DNA of 64,000 bases from Daejeonella oryzae DSM 19973 (lineage in GTDB: Bacteria; Bacteroidota; Bacteroidia; Sphingobacteriales; Sphingobacteriaceae), in NCBI RefSeq assembly GCF_000422945.1, contig NZ_AUHA01000002.1, forward strand, positions 992,001 through 1,056,000, read 5' to 3'. Position numbers and translations under genes: made by a program. Under the pieces are notes generated by a model that searched no databases, was not told the origin of the DNA, and saw only the letters and a program-made list of their open reading frames with translations. Positions 45,186 to 54,215 of this stretch are shown one piece after another (position 1 is the first letter of the stretch; the number at the start of each line of letters is the position of its first letter).

Positions 45186-46712
45186 ATGTCAGCCAACAAA
45201 AAAGTCCGCGTTCGTTTTGCTCCAAGTCCTACAGGTGGTTTGCACCTGGGCGGAGTGAGAACTGTTTTATTTAATTATTTATTTGCCCGTCATCATCAGG
45301 GAGATTTTGTGTTGCGTATTGAAGATACCGATCAAAACCGTTTTGTAGAAGGTGCCGAACAGTATATCGTAGATTGTTTAAAATGGTGCGGTTTAAATCC
45401 GGATGAAAGTCCGCAGGTTGGTGGCCCGTTTGCACCTTACAGACAAAGTGAGCGAAAAGCAAGTTACCGTCAGTATGCCGAACAGCTGGTGCAGCAGGGA
45501 AATGCATATTATGCTTTTGATACTCCTGAAGAACTGGAAGCGCAACGTCAGAAAACCCCAAATTTCAGATATGGGCTGGATAACCGTCAGGGATTGCAGA
45601 ATTCTTTAAACTTATCTGAAGATGATGTTAATGCGCTTTTAGAAAAAAATACTCCATACGTTATCAGGATAAAAATGCCGGTTGATGAAACTGTCAATTT
45701 TGAAGATATGATTCGTGGACACGTTAGTTTTGATACGAATCTGGTGGATGATAAAGTTTTGTTAAAAGCAGACGGTATGCCGACTTACCATTTAGCAGTA
45801 GTGGTTGACGATTACCTGATGAAAATTACCCATGCTTTTCGGGGAGAAGAATGGTTGCCTTCTGCTCCCGTTCATATTCTGTTATGGGAATACCTGGGCT
45901 GGAAAACTGATATGCCGCAATGGGTTCATCTCCCGTTAATATTAAAGCCTGATGGTAACGGAAAACTTAGCAAACGAGATGGTGACCGCCTGGGATTTCC
46001 GGTTTATGCCATGAACTGGACAGATCCAAAAACAGGAGATGTAACCAAAGGATTTCGTGAATTGGGATATTTGCCCGAAGCTTTTATTAACATGCTTGCT
46101 TTATTAGGCTGGAATGATGGAACTGAGCAGGAAATTTTCAGCATAGAACAACTGATTGAAAAATTCTCTATAGATCGCGTAAGCAAAGCAGGGGCAAAAT
46201 TTGATTTTGAAAAAGCAAAGTGGTTCAATCATGAATATATAAAGAAATCAGAAGCAGCATCTTTAAAGCCTGAAATTCTTAAACTTTTAAAAGAACAAGA
46301 CATAATTATTGCAGATGACGAATATCTCTTAAAAGTGATTGATATGGTAAAAGAGCGCCTTACTTTTTTGCAGGATTTTTGGGAACAGAGTTCATTTTTT
46401 TTCAACACTCCCGAAGCGTACGACCTGAATGCTGTTCAACCTAAATGGAATGATTCTAAAACTGAATTTTTTAAAATATTAAGCAGCGAATTCGCAGCAT
46501 TCAATACCTGGGAAGTACCAGAGATTGAAGCAGATTTTAAAAGACTGATGGGCAGCAACAGCCTTAAACCGGGAGATTTATTGCTTCCTTTACGGGTTAT
46601 GCTTGTAGGAGGTAAATTTGGTCCCGGCGTATTTGATATTGCTGCACTGTTAGGTAAAGAAGAAACAATAAAGCGTATTCAAAAAGCCATTATTGCATTT
46701 ACCGAAAAATAA
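45186..46712 (+). CDS. gltX: Glutamate--tRNA ligase
   Basis: A 508-residue class-I aminoacyl-tRNA synthetase charging tRNA-Glu. Signature 1 is RFAPSPTGGLHLGGVRTVLFNYLFARHH by position (about residues 9-36; HIGH-like HLGG), and signature 2 is NGKLSKRDGDRLGFPV (KMSKS-like). The C-terminal anticodon-binding part is complete and the length is typical. A single copy in this window; ATG start placed right behind a strong promoter. Confidence 0.96.
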   Translation: MSANKKVRVRFAPSPTGGLHLGGVRTVLFNYLFARHHQGDFVLRIEDTDQNRFVEGAEQYIVDCLKWCGLNPDESPQVGGPFAPYRQSERKASYRQYAEQLVQQGNAYYAFDTPEELEAQRQKTPNFRYGLDNRQGLQNSLNLSEDDVNALLEKNTPYVIRIKMPVDETVNFEDMIRGHVSFDTNLVDDKVLLKADGMPTYHLAVVVDDYLMKITHAFRGEEWLPSAPVHILLWEYLGWKTDMPQWVHLPLILKPDGNGKLSKRDGDRLGFPVYAMNWTDPKTGDVTKGFRELGYLPEAFINMLALLGWNDGTEQEIFSIEQLIEKFSIDRVSKAGAKFDFEKAKWFNHEYIKKSEAASLKPEILKLLKEQDIIIADDEYLLKVIDMVKERLTFLQDFWEQSSFFFNTPEAYDLNAVQPKWNDSKTEFFKILSSEFAAFNTWEVPEIEADFKRLMGSNSLKPGDLLLPLRVMLVGGKFGPGVFDIAALLGKEETIKRIQKAIIAFTEK

Positions 46713-46736
46713 TTTTACAAGAAAAATATAATTTGC

Positions 46737-46767
46737 TGTAACCGCAATTTAATAAGGTCAGTCATAT
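46737..46767 (+). promoter_or_regulatory. Candidate ECF promoter of the exported hydrolase
   Basis: TGTAACC (46737-46743), 17 bases, GTCATAT (46761-46767), then 4 bases to the ATG at 46772. Same boxes and spacing as the two promoters next to the ECF sigma gene 4 kb away. Predicted transcription start falls on or next to the ATG. Confidence 0.6.
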
Positions 46768-46771
46768 AAGT

Positions 46772-47698
46772 ATGAAAACAAAACTTATCTGGCTGATCTT
46801 TTTATTTTTAAATATTTCCTCTTTGGTAAGGGGAGAAGATCGAAAAATCACGACAAGCGATTCGGTTAATTTATTCATCAGTATAAAAGGGAAAGGAATT
46901 CCCTGTTTATATATTCATGGTGGTCCCGGTTCCGGATCTTCCTGGCTGGAAGCTTTTAGCGGTAAAATGCTCGAATCAAAATTCCAAATGATTTATCTGG
47001 ATCAGCGTGGAGTTGGTCGTTCATCCAGCCCGGCAAATAGCGATTATTCTCTTCACAGGATGCTGAAAGATTTTGAGGAAATCAGGCAACAACTGGGAAT
47101 TGCAAAATGGATTGTTTTAGGTCATTCATTTGCAGGAGGAATTCAAACTTCATATGCTGCAAATTATCCTCAATCTATATCGGGAATGATTATGCTGAAC
47201 GGTACGGTGAATATTGCCGAATCATTAAAAGGTGTTGTTGAATACACCCGCAAGCGTGTTCCGACAGGCAAGTTGCAGGAATTGGATAATACTAACCTGC
47301 CCCTGATGAATCAGATGATGATTTGTCATCAGGCTTTGGGTGAAGATGTTTATAAAATGTATTATCGTGATAAAGCTTCCGCTGATACCATGAATGCGGT
47401 TATGGCAAAAATCTCTAACTGGAATCATGATTTTTCTTCCAAAGTTATAGCCTATTCCGAGTACTTTCAGGATTTTAGTCAGCTGACTGAAAAAATTACC
47501 GTACCCGTACTGGTTTTCAGTGGTATGACCGATTATGCCATTGGTCCTGAGCATCACCGCCTGATCCGCTTTCCTGAACAAATTCTGGTGAGAGCAAATG
47601 TGGGCCATTTACCATTTATAGAGGGCAAAGATGATCTTGAAAAAGCAATTAGCCGGTATTTAACTACGTATTTTAGGTCCGATAAAACAAAATCATAA
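46772..47698 (+). CDS. Exported alpha/beta hydrolase (proline iminopeptidase-like)
   Basis: A 308-residue hydrolase with signal peptide (LIWLIFLFLNISSLVRG). Motifs: oxyanion loop YIHGGPGSGSSWLEAF, FQMIYLDQRGVGRSS (the DQRG motif seen in prolyl aminopeptidases), nucleophile elbow WIVLGHSFAGGIQTSYA, a cap domain, Asp in VFSGMTDYAIGP and His in RANVGHLPFIEG. It likely acts in the periplasm on a peptide or ester; the substrate is not known. A promoter of the ECF type stands immediately before it. Confidence 0.88.
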   Translation: MKTKLIWLIFLFLNISSLVRGEDRKITTSDSVNLFISIKGKGIPCLYIHGGPGSGSSWLEAFSGKMLESKFQMIYLDQRGVGRSSSPANSDYSLHRMLKDFEEIRQQLGIAKWIVLGHSFAGGIQTSYAANYPQSISGMIMLNGTVNIAESLKGVVEYTRKRVPTGKLQELDNTNLPLMNQMMICHQALGEDVYKMYYRDKASADTMNAVMAKISNWNHDFSSKVIAYSEYFQDFSQLTEKITVPVLVFSGMTDYAIGPEHHRLIRFPEQILVRANVGHLPFIEGKDDLEKAISRYLTTYFRSDKTKS

Positions 47699-47753
47699 AA
47701 GCTTATTCTTTGTATTTGTCCAATGAAAATGATAAACAGAAAGGAGTATTGAA

Positions 47754-48782
47754 TTAATAATAGCTGTTTCCTTTCAAAAGTAATTCCTGATTTTCAGCGT
47801 TGCAAACAGCAAAGCTGAATCCTTTCTGAATCGCATACGAACCATATTCTCCTTTTTTATTAAGGGCAATAAAAGAAACCTGAATATGCTTCGCATTTTC
47901 AGGTTTCTTTTTAATGATCCGCATCACTGCTTCTTTGCAGGCATCAGCCGGAGAATATCCATTCCGCATCAACTCAACAACCAGAAAACTTCCCACATTC
48001 CGAATTACTTCTTCTCCAACTCCGGTTGCTGTGGCACCTCCAATTTCATTGTCAATGTACAAGCCTGCACCAATAATAGGCGAATCACCCACACGGCCAT
48101 GCATTTTGTAAGCCATCCCACTGGTTGTGCAGGCTCCGGATAAATTTCCAAAACTATCTAAAGCCAGCATTCCTATTGTGTCATGATTATATTGGTTTCC
48201 CGGAAGTTTGTCAGGTCGGAAGGATTTATTTTCACTATTGATAATGGGTTTATATTCTGCTTTTTTTAGCCATGCTTTCCAGGCTTTTTCAGATTCTGAA
48301 GTTAATAATTTGACTTTTTTAAAGCCTTGTTCTAAAGCAAATTGCAAAGCGCCATCACCAACCAGCATTACGTGAGGCGTTTTTTCCATTACTTTACGGG
48401 CAACAGAAACAGGATGCAGAATTTGTTCCAATCCGGCCACGCTTCCGCAATTCCCAAATTCATCCATAATGCAGGCATCAAGGGTTACTTTGCCATCACG
48501 GTCAGGTAATCCGCCAAAGCCAACGCTTTGATTTTTAGGGTCAGCTTCCGGAACCCGGACACCTTTTTCTACGGCATCTAAAGCACGGCCATTATTATTA
48601 AGAACCTCCCATGCAGCCATATTCGCAGCGATTCCAAAATCCCAGGTTGAAATTACAACAGGTTTACTTTCAGAAGAGTGGTCTGATTTTACAGAAATAA
48701 CTTCAGCAACCGAATTTGCCGCTATAAATAAAGATGCTCCGGTTAATACAGAAGTGTTGATGAATTTCCTTCGGGTATACAT
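47754..48782 (-). CDS. Exported N4-(beta-N-acetylglucosaminyl)-L-asparaginase/isoaspartyl peptidase
   Basis: A 342-residue Ntn hydrolase of the glycosylasparaginase family, which splits the GlcNAc-Asn bond or isoaspartyl peptides. The N-terminus (YTRRKFINTSVLTGASLF) has the RR pair of a Tat signal. The self-cleavage and nucleophile site is NHDTIGMLALDSFGNLSGACTTSGMAYK by position (about residues 190-217), with Thr as the new N-terminus; GRVGDSPIIGAGLYIDNEIGGATATG follows. Exported family members in Bacteroidota degrade N-glycans. Confidence 0.93.
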   Translation of the reverse strand: MYTRRKFINTSVLTGASLFIAANSVAEVISVKSDHSSESKPVVISTWDFGIAANMAAWEVLNNNGRALDAVEKGVRVPEADPKNQSVGFGGLPDRDGKVTLDACIMDEFGNCGSVAGLEQILHPVSVARKVMEKTPHVMLVGDGALQFALEQGFKKVKLLTSESEKAWKAWLKKAEYKPIINSENKSFRPDKLPGNQYNHDTIGMLALDSFGNLSGACTTSGMAYKMHGRVGDSPIIGAGLYIDNEIGGATATGVGEEVIRNVGSFLVVELMRNGYSPADACKEAVMRIIKKKPENAKHIQVSFIALNKKGEYGSYAIQKGFSFAVCNAENQELLLKGNSYY

Positions 48783-48905
48783 TGGTTTGAGTTTAAAAGT
48801 CTAAAATAGACATTCGCCTGATTTTTTATCATAACATGAAATTACTATATTGACATACCTGATTATGAGCGGTTCTAAAGGGTTTTACAATTTAATAATA
48901 AACAT

Positions 48906-49349
48906 ATGGCACTTAAAAGAAGAGCAACATCAACATGGACAGGCAGTGGATTAGAAGGTTCGGGCTTGCTAACCGGTCCAAGCGGGGTTTTAAATCATAC
49001 ACCATACAGTACAAAAGCACGTTTTCAAAATGAAGATGGGAAAGATGGCACTAATCCGGAAGAGCTGATTGCCGCCGCCCATGCAGGTTGCTTTAACATG
49101 GCCCTGAGTTTTCAGATTGACGGAGCAGGATTTACTGCCAGGGAACTGGAAACAACCTCTACTCTTACCATTGATAAGAATGGTAATGATTATGAAATTA
49201 CAGGGATTGTTCTGAACCTTAAAGGTTCTGCAAATGGAATGGATGAAGCGAAATTTAAGGAACTTGCTGAAATTGCAAAACAAAACTGCCCGGTTTCAAA
49301 GGTGCTTTCATCAGTTCCGATTACGCTGCAGGTCAATTTTATTAAATAA
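48906..49349 (+). CDS. OsmC-family peroxiredoxin
   Basis: A 147-residue OsmC-type protein that reduces organic hydroperoxides. The catalytic Cys pair lies in AAHAGCFNMALSF and AKQNCPVSKVLSS, about 66 residues apart, as expected; the Arg/Glu helper NPEELIAAAHAG is present. The N-terminal KRRATSTWTGSGLEGSG fits the OsmC subgroup. ATG start, monocistronic. Together with catalase, AhpC and AhpD it adds to peroxide defence in this window. Confidence 0.92.
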   Translation: MALKRRATSTWTGSGLEGSGLLTGPSGVLNHTPYSTKARFQNEDGKDGTNPEELIAAAHAGCFNMALSFQIDGAGFTARELETTSTLTIDKNGNDYEITGIVLNLKGSANGMDEAKFKELAEIAKQNCPVSKVLSSVPITLQVNFIK

Positions 49350-49449
49350 ATATTTTGTTTTTAGCTCTTGTCCATCAAAGCAACTATCTGAACTGTTCTC
49401 ATGGATAAATCTCAAATATATGTTAACATAATAGAGGGGCTTTAAGCTT

Positions 49450-50538
49450 ATGGGAATAGTAGCAAGTTTTTTAGAAAGTACTACAAGCGGAGAGGAATTG
49501 TTAAGGTTTGTACCCATTCTTGAAAATATATCAGATTTTGTTTGGATAACAGACATACATGATAGGATTATTTTCATCAATAGGGAAGCTAGGGATGCGT
49601 TAGATTACTCTGAAACAGATTCTGATTTATTAATAGAAAATCTATACTTACCATCAGCTTATAAGATTTTTAAGGAAGAAGGAGTTTTATCTGCTATACG
49701 TACTGGAATCTGGAAAACCCAAACAACCTGGATAGCAAAAAATAAAAGAGAAATTATAGTTTCTCAATCTCTTTTGTGCCATAAATCAAAAGAAGGAGTT
49801 CCTCAATATTTTTCCGCCATAGCCAGAAGTAATCCTGCCGTTAAAAATTCTGAAGAAGAATTATTGAAAATGAATGAGCAGTTGAGAAGTTTATCTGCAC
49901 ACCTTTTAAAAATTCGCGAAGAAGAGAGGTCGCGAATTTCACGAGAAATACATGATGAGCTTGGCCAATTACTTACGGGTATGAAAATGGATGTATCATG
50001 GATCAATAAAAGGCTAAAGAGTGAAGATTCGGCAATCCAAAATAAGATTGTTAGTTTGCTTGATCTCATAGATATGACTATTAGTTCTGTCAGGAGAATT
50101 TCTTCAGATCTGCGACCAGGTATTTTGGATGATTTTGGTTTATCTGAAGCTTTGGAATGGCAAGCAATTGAATTTCAAAAACGAAGCGGCATAAACTGCC
50201 ATTTAGATTTAAGAGTTGATCTTCCATTAATTGATAAAAATCTGAGTATTACTTTATTCAGAATTTTTCAGGAAAGTTTAACGAATATTACAAAGCATTC
50301 CCAGGCTCAGAATGTGTGGTTACAAATAAAAACTATAGATAATTTTATTAATTTCAGAATAGAAGATGATGGAATAGGAATGGATATTTCCACCATAAAA
50401 ACAAAATATACATTGGGGTTAATTGGTATGCAGGAACGTATTAATATGGTTAATGGCGAGTTTTCTGTCACTAGTTCTCCTGGAAACGGAACAGTGATAA
50501 CTGTAAACGTTCCTATTATTTCACATCCGGATAATTGA
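49450..50538 (+). CDS. PAS-domain sensor histidine kinase, HisKA_3 (NarX-like)
   Basis: A 362-residue soluble kinase. A PAS domain occupies about residues 15-135 (VPILENISDFVWITDIHDRIIFI). The HisKA_3 dimerisation box is EERSRISREIHDELGQLLTGMK, with His as phospho-acceptor, and the HATPase part shows ESLTNITKHSQAQNVWL (N box) and FRIEDDGIGMDI (G1), LGLIGMQERINMV (G2). No membrane helix, so it senses an internal signal. It is followed 10 bases later by a NarL-type response regulator, clearly its partner. Confidence 0.92.
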   Translation: MGIVASFLESTTSGEELLRFVPILENISDFVWITDIHDRIIFINREARDALDYSETDSDLLIENLYLPSAYKIFKEEGVLSAIRTGIWKTQTTWIAKNKREIIVSQSLLCHKSKEGVPQYFSAIARSNPAVKNSEEELLKMNEQLRSLSAHLLKIREEERSRISREIHDELGQLLTGMKMDVSWINKRLKSEDSAIQNKIVSLLDLIDMTISSVRRISSDLRPGILDDFGLSEALEWQAIEFQKRSGINCHLDLRVDLPLIDKNLSITLFRIFQESLTNITKHSQAQNVWLQIKTIDNFINFRIEDDGIGMDISTIKTKYTLGLIGMQERINMVNGEFSVTSSPGNGTVITVNVPIISHPDN

Positions 50539-50547
50539 TCAAATGAA

Positions 50548-51174
50548 ATGATACGAATTCTAATAGCCGATGATCATTCAGTTGTCCGAAAAGGGATTAT
50601 TCAAATTATTGAAGAAGATTTTCCATTTTCAATTGTTCAGGAAGTTAACACCGGAGAAGAACTTGTGAAGCATGCATTAACTTCAAGTTGGGACATAATA
50701 ATCAGTGATATTTCTTTGCCGGGACGCAGCGGTATAGATGCGTTGCATCAGATTAAATCAGCAAAACCTCAGTTACCGGTGTTAATTTTAAGCATGTATC
50801 CCGAGGAGCAATATGGTATTCGGGTTTTAAAAGCTGGTGCATCCGGTTATCTTTGCAAAGAATCTGCATCTGAGGTGTTAGTGAAGGCTATACACAGTAT
50901 TCTTTCCGGGAAAAAGTATATAACAGCTACGATAGCCGATGCAATGGTTTCTAAATTAATGAATGATCAGAATTTAATGCCTCATCAATTATTATCTGAT
51001 AGAGAATTTGAGGTAATGAAACTGATTGCAAAAGGTATATCTCTGTCTGAAATTGGAAATTTGCTGTCAATAAGTATAACTACTGTAAGCACTTACAGAA
51101 CCAGAATTTTTCATAAAATGCATTTGCATACCAATACTGCATTAACGTTATATGCGCTCGAGCATAAATTATAA
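50548..51174 (+). CDS. NarL/FixJ-family response regulator
   Basis: A 208-residue DNA-binding regulator. Receiver: RILIADDHSVVRKGI (acidic pair), DIIISDISLPGRSGIDAL (phospho-acceptor Asp), ILSMYPEEQYGIRVLKAGASGYLCKES (switch Ser and Lys, by position about 84-110). LuxR-type helix-turn-helix: SDREFEVMKLIAKGISLSEIGNLLSISITTVSTYRTRIFHKM by position (about 152-193). Pairs with the kinase immediately upstream. Target genes unknown. Confidence 0.94.
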   Translation: MIRILIADDHSVVRKGIIQIIEEDFPFSIVQEVNTGEELVKHALTSSWDIIISDISLPGRSGIDALHQIKSAKPQLPVLILSMYPEEQYGIRVLKAGASGYLCKESASEVLVKAIHSILSGKKYITATIADAMVSKLMNDQNLMPHQLLSDREFEVMKLIAKGISLSEIGNLLSISITTVSTYRTRIFHKMHLHTNTALTLYALEHKL

Positions 51175-51285
51175 TTTATTAAAGTTTCTTGTAGAATAAT
51201 TACTACAAACAACTACTCACGTATTTCTACGTATTATAGCTATAAGTTCTATAATCTCTTCCTTGATTATTAGCTAAATTTAGAA

Positions 51286-51696
51286 ATGGGATTGTTAATG
51301 GAAGTAACAAAAATCCATGTTCTGGTTATTGAGAAAAACCCAATTATATCCAATAGATTAATTAGTCTCATACAAGGAGTGCCGGAAGTGGACAAGGTAA
51401 TTTTTGCCGATACTTTTAAAAAGGCATACAGGATTTTACAGAATTGCAAAATACACATAGTTTCTCTGGGGATTAAGGTATCTGACACAAATATTCTGGA
51501 ATTATTAGCCGTCTGTAAATATGAACAACAATGTACCTTATTTATTTTGGCAGAAGATCTTCAGGATCGGTATAAATTACAATATGAGTATTTGGAGATA
51601 AAATATTGGCTTGATAAAGCCAGAGATTTTGATATGATACCTCAATTAATTTCTCAAATTGCAAATGAATTAAACCCGGCCCAAAAGCTAATTTAA
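51286..51696 (+). CDS. Degenerate receiver-like protein
   Basis: A 136-residue protein with the alternating beta/alpha outline of a response-regulator receiver: IHVLVIEKNPIISNRL, VDKVIFADTFKKAYRIL, IHIVSLGIKV and TLFILAEDLQD, WLDKARDF. The acidic pair is replaced by Glu-Lys and the phospho-acceptor position by Ser, so phosphorylation is unlikely. The final Lys region (LDKA) remains. ATG at 51286 or 51298. It lies between a two-component pair and another PAS kinase, so it may act as a phosphorylation-independent partner. Confidence 0.65.
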   Translation: MGLLMEVTKIHVLVIEKNPIISNRLISLIQGVPEVDKVIFADTFKKAYRILQNCKIHIVSLGIKVSDTNILELLAVCKYEQQCTLFILAEDLQDRYKLQYEYLEIKYWLDKARDFDMIPQLISQIANELNPAQKLI

Positions 51697-51885
51697 GGTA
51701 ATCTGAACTTTCAAAGCGATAAAGAATTACTGGACGTGATTTTTTGCTTTACTTATAGTTCTGCTGAAATTAGAATCAATAATTATCCAAATACGGGAAC
51801 TTACAATATCCTAAAATTGCTCGCATCGAGTTTTAAAAGCAGGCTGGTAGGTGCTTATGAAATAAACAAATTAATCAAATCTCTT

Positions 51886-53448
51886 ATGATGATTGTAGAA
51901 AATAAGACTCATGAAGCAGGGCGTCAAAGTATGATCAAAGAAATGAAATTCCGAAACACTTCTTCAAAGCAAGTATTGCGAAGTTCGGGCGAATTAATTA
52001 ATGCTTCACAGTCGGCAAGAGCTGGTAATTGGGAATGGGACATCGCTCCCGATGCTTTGAAGTGGGACAATGTAATGGAATCTATAAACGGTATCAGTTC
52101 TGAATGTTTTGCAGGAGGATTAGAAGCCTGGGAAAAATGCATGCATCCGGATGATATTAGCCGCATCCGAAATGAAATCTATCTTGCGCTTACAGGAAAG
52201 AAGCATTTTGATACCGTTATCCGGATTGTGTGGCCGGATAATTCCTTTCATTTTATTAAAGCCGTAGCTACCATGCTAAAAAATGAAGAGGGAAATCCTG
52301 AGTATATGTTTGGATCAGTATGGGATATCACCGAAGAAAAATTCCAGGAACAGGAAATTATCAAAAGTGAAAAATTTTACCGCTCATTAATTGAAAACAG
52401 CCGGGATATAAAGTGCTTGTCAGATTTGAAAGGAATTATAACATACATAAGTCCGTCAGTTAAAGAAATCCTGGGTTTTGAACCAGATGAGCTTACCGGG
52501 AGGAATAGATTGGACTTGATTTTTTCTGAAGATCACAAAATGATCAATGAGAAAATACAATTATTATTAAGCTCTCCCCGAGAAACAGTTAAGGTTGAAA
52601 TGAGATGCATCGACATAAACAACAAAATAGTGTGGTGTGAAGGTTACATCAGCAACTTACTTGACGTATCCGGAATACATGCAGTTGTATTAAATTTTTG
52701 CGATATAACTGTAAGAAAAGAATTTGAAGCAAAGATTGAAAATCAAAATACCGAACTTCTTAAAATTAATACCGAGCTGGATAATTTTGTTTATTCAGCA
52801 TCCCATGAAATGCGGGCTCCATTATGTTCCATATTGGGACTTATAGATTTAGTATCCTATGAAGAAAAGGATATGGATAAAATCGAATTCTTTAATATGA
52901 TGAAACAAAGTGTAGAGAATCTGGATAATTTAATCCGTGATATTGTTGATTATTCAAGAAATAATCGTCAGGAAGTTAAAATTGAGGAGGTCGATTTTAA
53001 AGATCAGATAACAGAAAGTATATTAAATTTAAAGTACTTACCTGAAGTACAAAATATCAGGATAGATACAGAAATTAAAAAAGAAACCAATTTTTACACC
53101 GATAAAAAGCGGATTGCAATTATTATTAATAACCTTTTAAGCAATGCTGTAAAATATCAGCAAGCGAAAATTGCTAATCCATTTATCAGAATATCCGCAA
53201 ACATAACTGCCCAAAATGCATTTCTTACCGTTAGCGATAATGGATCCGGTATACCCGAAAATCATCTTGATAAAGTATTTAACATGTTTTACAGAGCCTC
53301 ATCCGCTAAAAGAGGCGCCGGATTGGGTTTGTATATCGTAAAAGAAATTGTAGAAAAATTATCCGGCGAGGTATTTATCTTCTCAGAAGAAGGAGATGGT
53401 ACCACAGTGTATGTATCAATTCCGAACCGTGTAAATCAATTCAATTAA
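51886..53448 (+). CDS. PAS-domain sensor histidine kinase
   Basis: A soluble kinase of about 520 residues. The frame stays open from a GTG at 51736, but the first 50 codons look unlike protein and the paired ATG codons at 51886/51889 make a better start. Two PAS regions: GNWEWDIAPDALKWDNVM to FGSVWDITEE, then FYRSLIENSRDIKCLSDLKGIITYISPSVKEILGF. HisKA box FVYSASHEMRAPLCSILGLIDLV, N box NNLLSNAVKYQ, G1 DNGSGIPENHLDKVFNMF, G2 GAGLGLYIVKEIVEKL. No cognate regulator adjacent except the degenerate receiver upstream. Confidence 0.85.
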   Translation: MMIVENKTHEAGRQSMIKEMKFRNTSSKQVLRSSGELINASQSARAGNWEWDIAPDALKWDNVMESINGISSECFAGGLEAWEKCMHPDDISRIRNEIYLALTGKKHFDTVIRIVWPDNSFHFIKAVATMLKNEEGNPEYMFGSVWDITEEKFQEQEIIKSEKFYRSLIENSRDIKCLSDLKGIITYISPSVKEILGFEPDELTGRNRLDLIFSEDHKMINEKIQLLLSSPRETVKVEMRCIDINNKIVWCEGYISNLLDVSGIHAVVLNFCDITVRKEFEAKIENQNTELLKINTELDNFVYSASHEMRAPLCSILGLIDLVSYEEKDMDKIEFFNMMKQSVENLDNLIRDIVDYSRNNRQEVKIEEVDFKDQITESILNLKYLPEVQNIRIDTEIKKETNFYTDKKRIAIIINNLLSNAVKYQQAKIANPFIRISANITAQNAFLTVSDNGSGIPENHLDKVFNMFYRASSAKRGAGLGLYIVKEIVEKLSGEVFIFSEEGDGTTVYVSIPNRVNQFN

Positions 53449-53738
53449 CGCGTCTCTTAAACTTTTTTCTTTGATAAAGAAAGTTCTGTAATACTTTTAA
53501 AATTCCGCTTTTCGGAACATTAGAAAAAGATCGAAGGGTATTTATAACGGGTACAACTTTGAAAAATTAACAGGTGATTCTTGCATGTCTGATCAAGCAA
53601 CGACTGCAAAAAGAGAATTTTGATCACCTGATTTATGTTCTGAGTGAAGCGGGCGTTACATTGGAAAGTAATTAAGCACTTCATTGAAAAATGGGAGGAA
53701 TGGTTTATGTATTCCCGAAATAGTTCTAAATTCAACAC
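53449..53738. other. Intergenic region with possible gene remnant
   Basis: Contains a plus-strand 33-codon frame (GTG near 53571 to the TAA near 53672) with protein-like composition (LIKQRLQKENFDHLIYVLSE), preceded in the same frame by a stop and further coding-like codons, and an inverted repeat CAGGTGAT / GATCACCTG. It looks like the remnant of a decayed gene. No family recognised. Confidence 0.3.
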
Positions 53739-54200
53739 ATGCAATCAGCCGCCAAAACTCCCGATGAATATATAAATTCTCTTCCTGAAGATCGTAAAAC
53801 TGCAATTTCTGAACTAAGGAAAAATATTTTAAATAACCTCCCGGATGGATTTACAGAGACTATGAGCTATGGAATGCTGGGATATGTGGTTCCGCATTCA
53901 AAGTATCCGGCGGGTTATCATTGCGATCCCAGACTCCCATTACCTTTCATAAGTATTGCTTCGCAGAAGAATTTTATTGCAGTTTATCATATGGGCATTT
54001 ATTCAGACAGCAAATTAATGGATTGGTTTATAGATGAATTGAAGAAACAATCCATATCCAAACCGGATATGGGTAAGAGTTGTATCAGGTTTAAAAAATT
54101 GGATCAGATTCCTTACAGCCTGATTGGTGAACTTGCTTCAAAAATGAGTGCAGATGAATGGATCAGTAAATATGAAAGTACTTATAAAAAGAAATCTTAA
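53739..54200 (+). CDS. DUF1801 (YdhG-like) protein
   Basis: A 153-residue protein of the DUF1801/YdhG group: TPDEYINSLPEDRKTAISELRKNILNNLPDGFTETMSYGM by position (about residues 7-46), then PFISIASQKNFIAVYHMGIYSD and CIRFKKLDQIPYSLIGEL. Homologues have a helix-capped beta fold related to frataxin in some descriptions, without agreed function. Monocistronic. Confidence 0.85.
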   Translation: MQSAAKTPDEYINSLPEDRKTAISELRKNILNNLPDGFTETMSYGMLGYVVPHSKYPAGYHCDPRLPLPFISIASQKNFIAVYHMGIYSDSKLMDWFIDELKKQSISKPDMGKSCIRFKKLDQIPYSLIGELASKMSADEWISKYESTYKKKS

Positions 54201-54215
54201 TTAAGGAACAAATTG

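Noticed and set aside
45008-45199. N-terminal extension of the histidine kinase
   Set aside because: The extension overlaps the gltX promoter and start, and its translation does not look like a sensor domain; the ATG at 45007 begins a normal membrane anchor.
47225-47608. A 127-codon minus-strand frame opposite the alpha/beta hydrolase
   Set aside because: Shadow of the hydrolase gene, which carries all catalytic motifs.
51736-51885. GTG-initiated 50-codon extension of the PAS kinase
   Set aside because: The residues do not resemble a domain, and twin ATG codons at 51886 and 51889 offer a better start.
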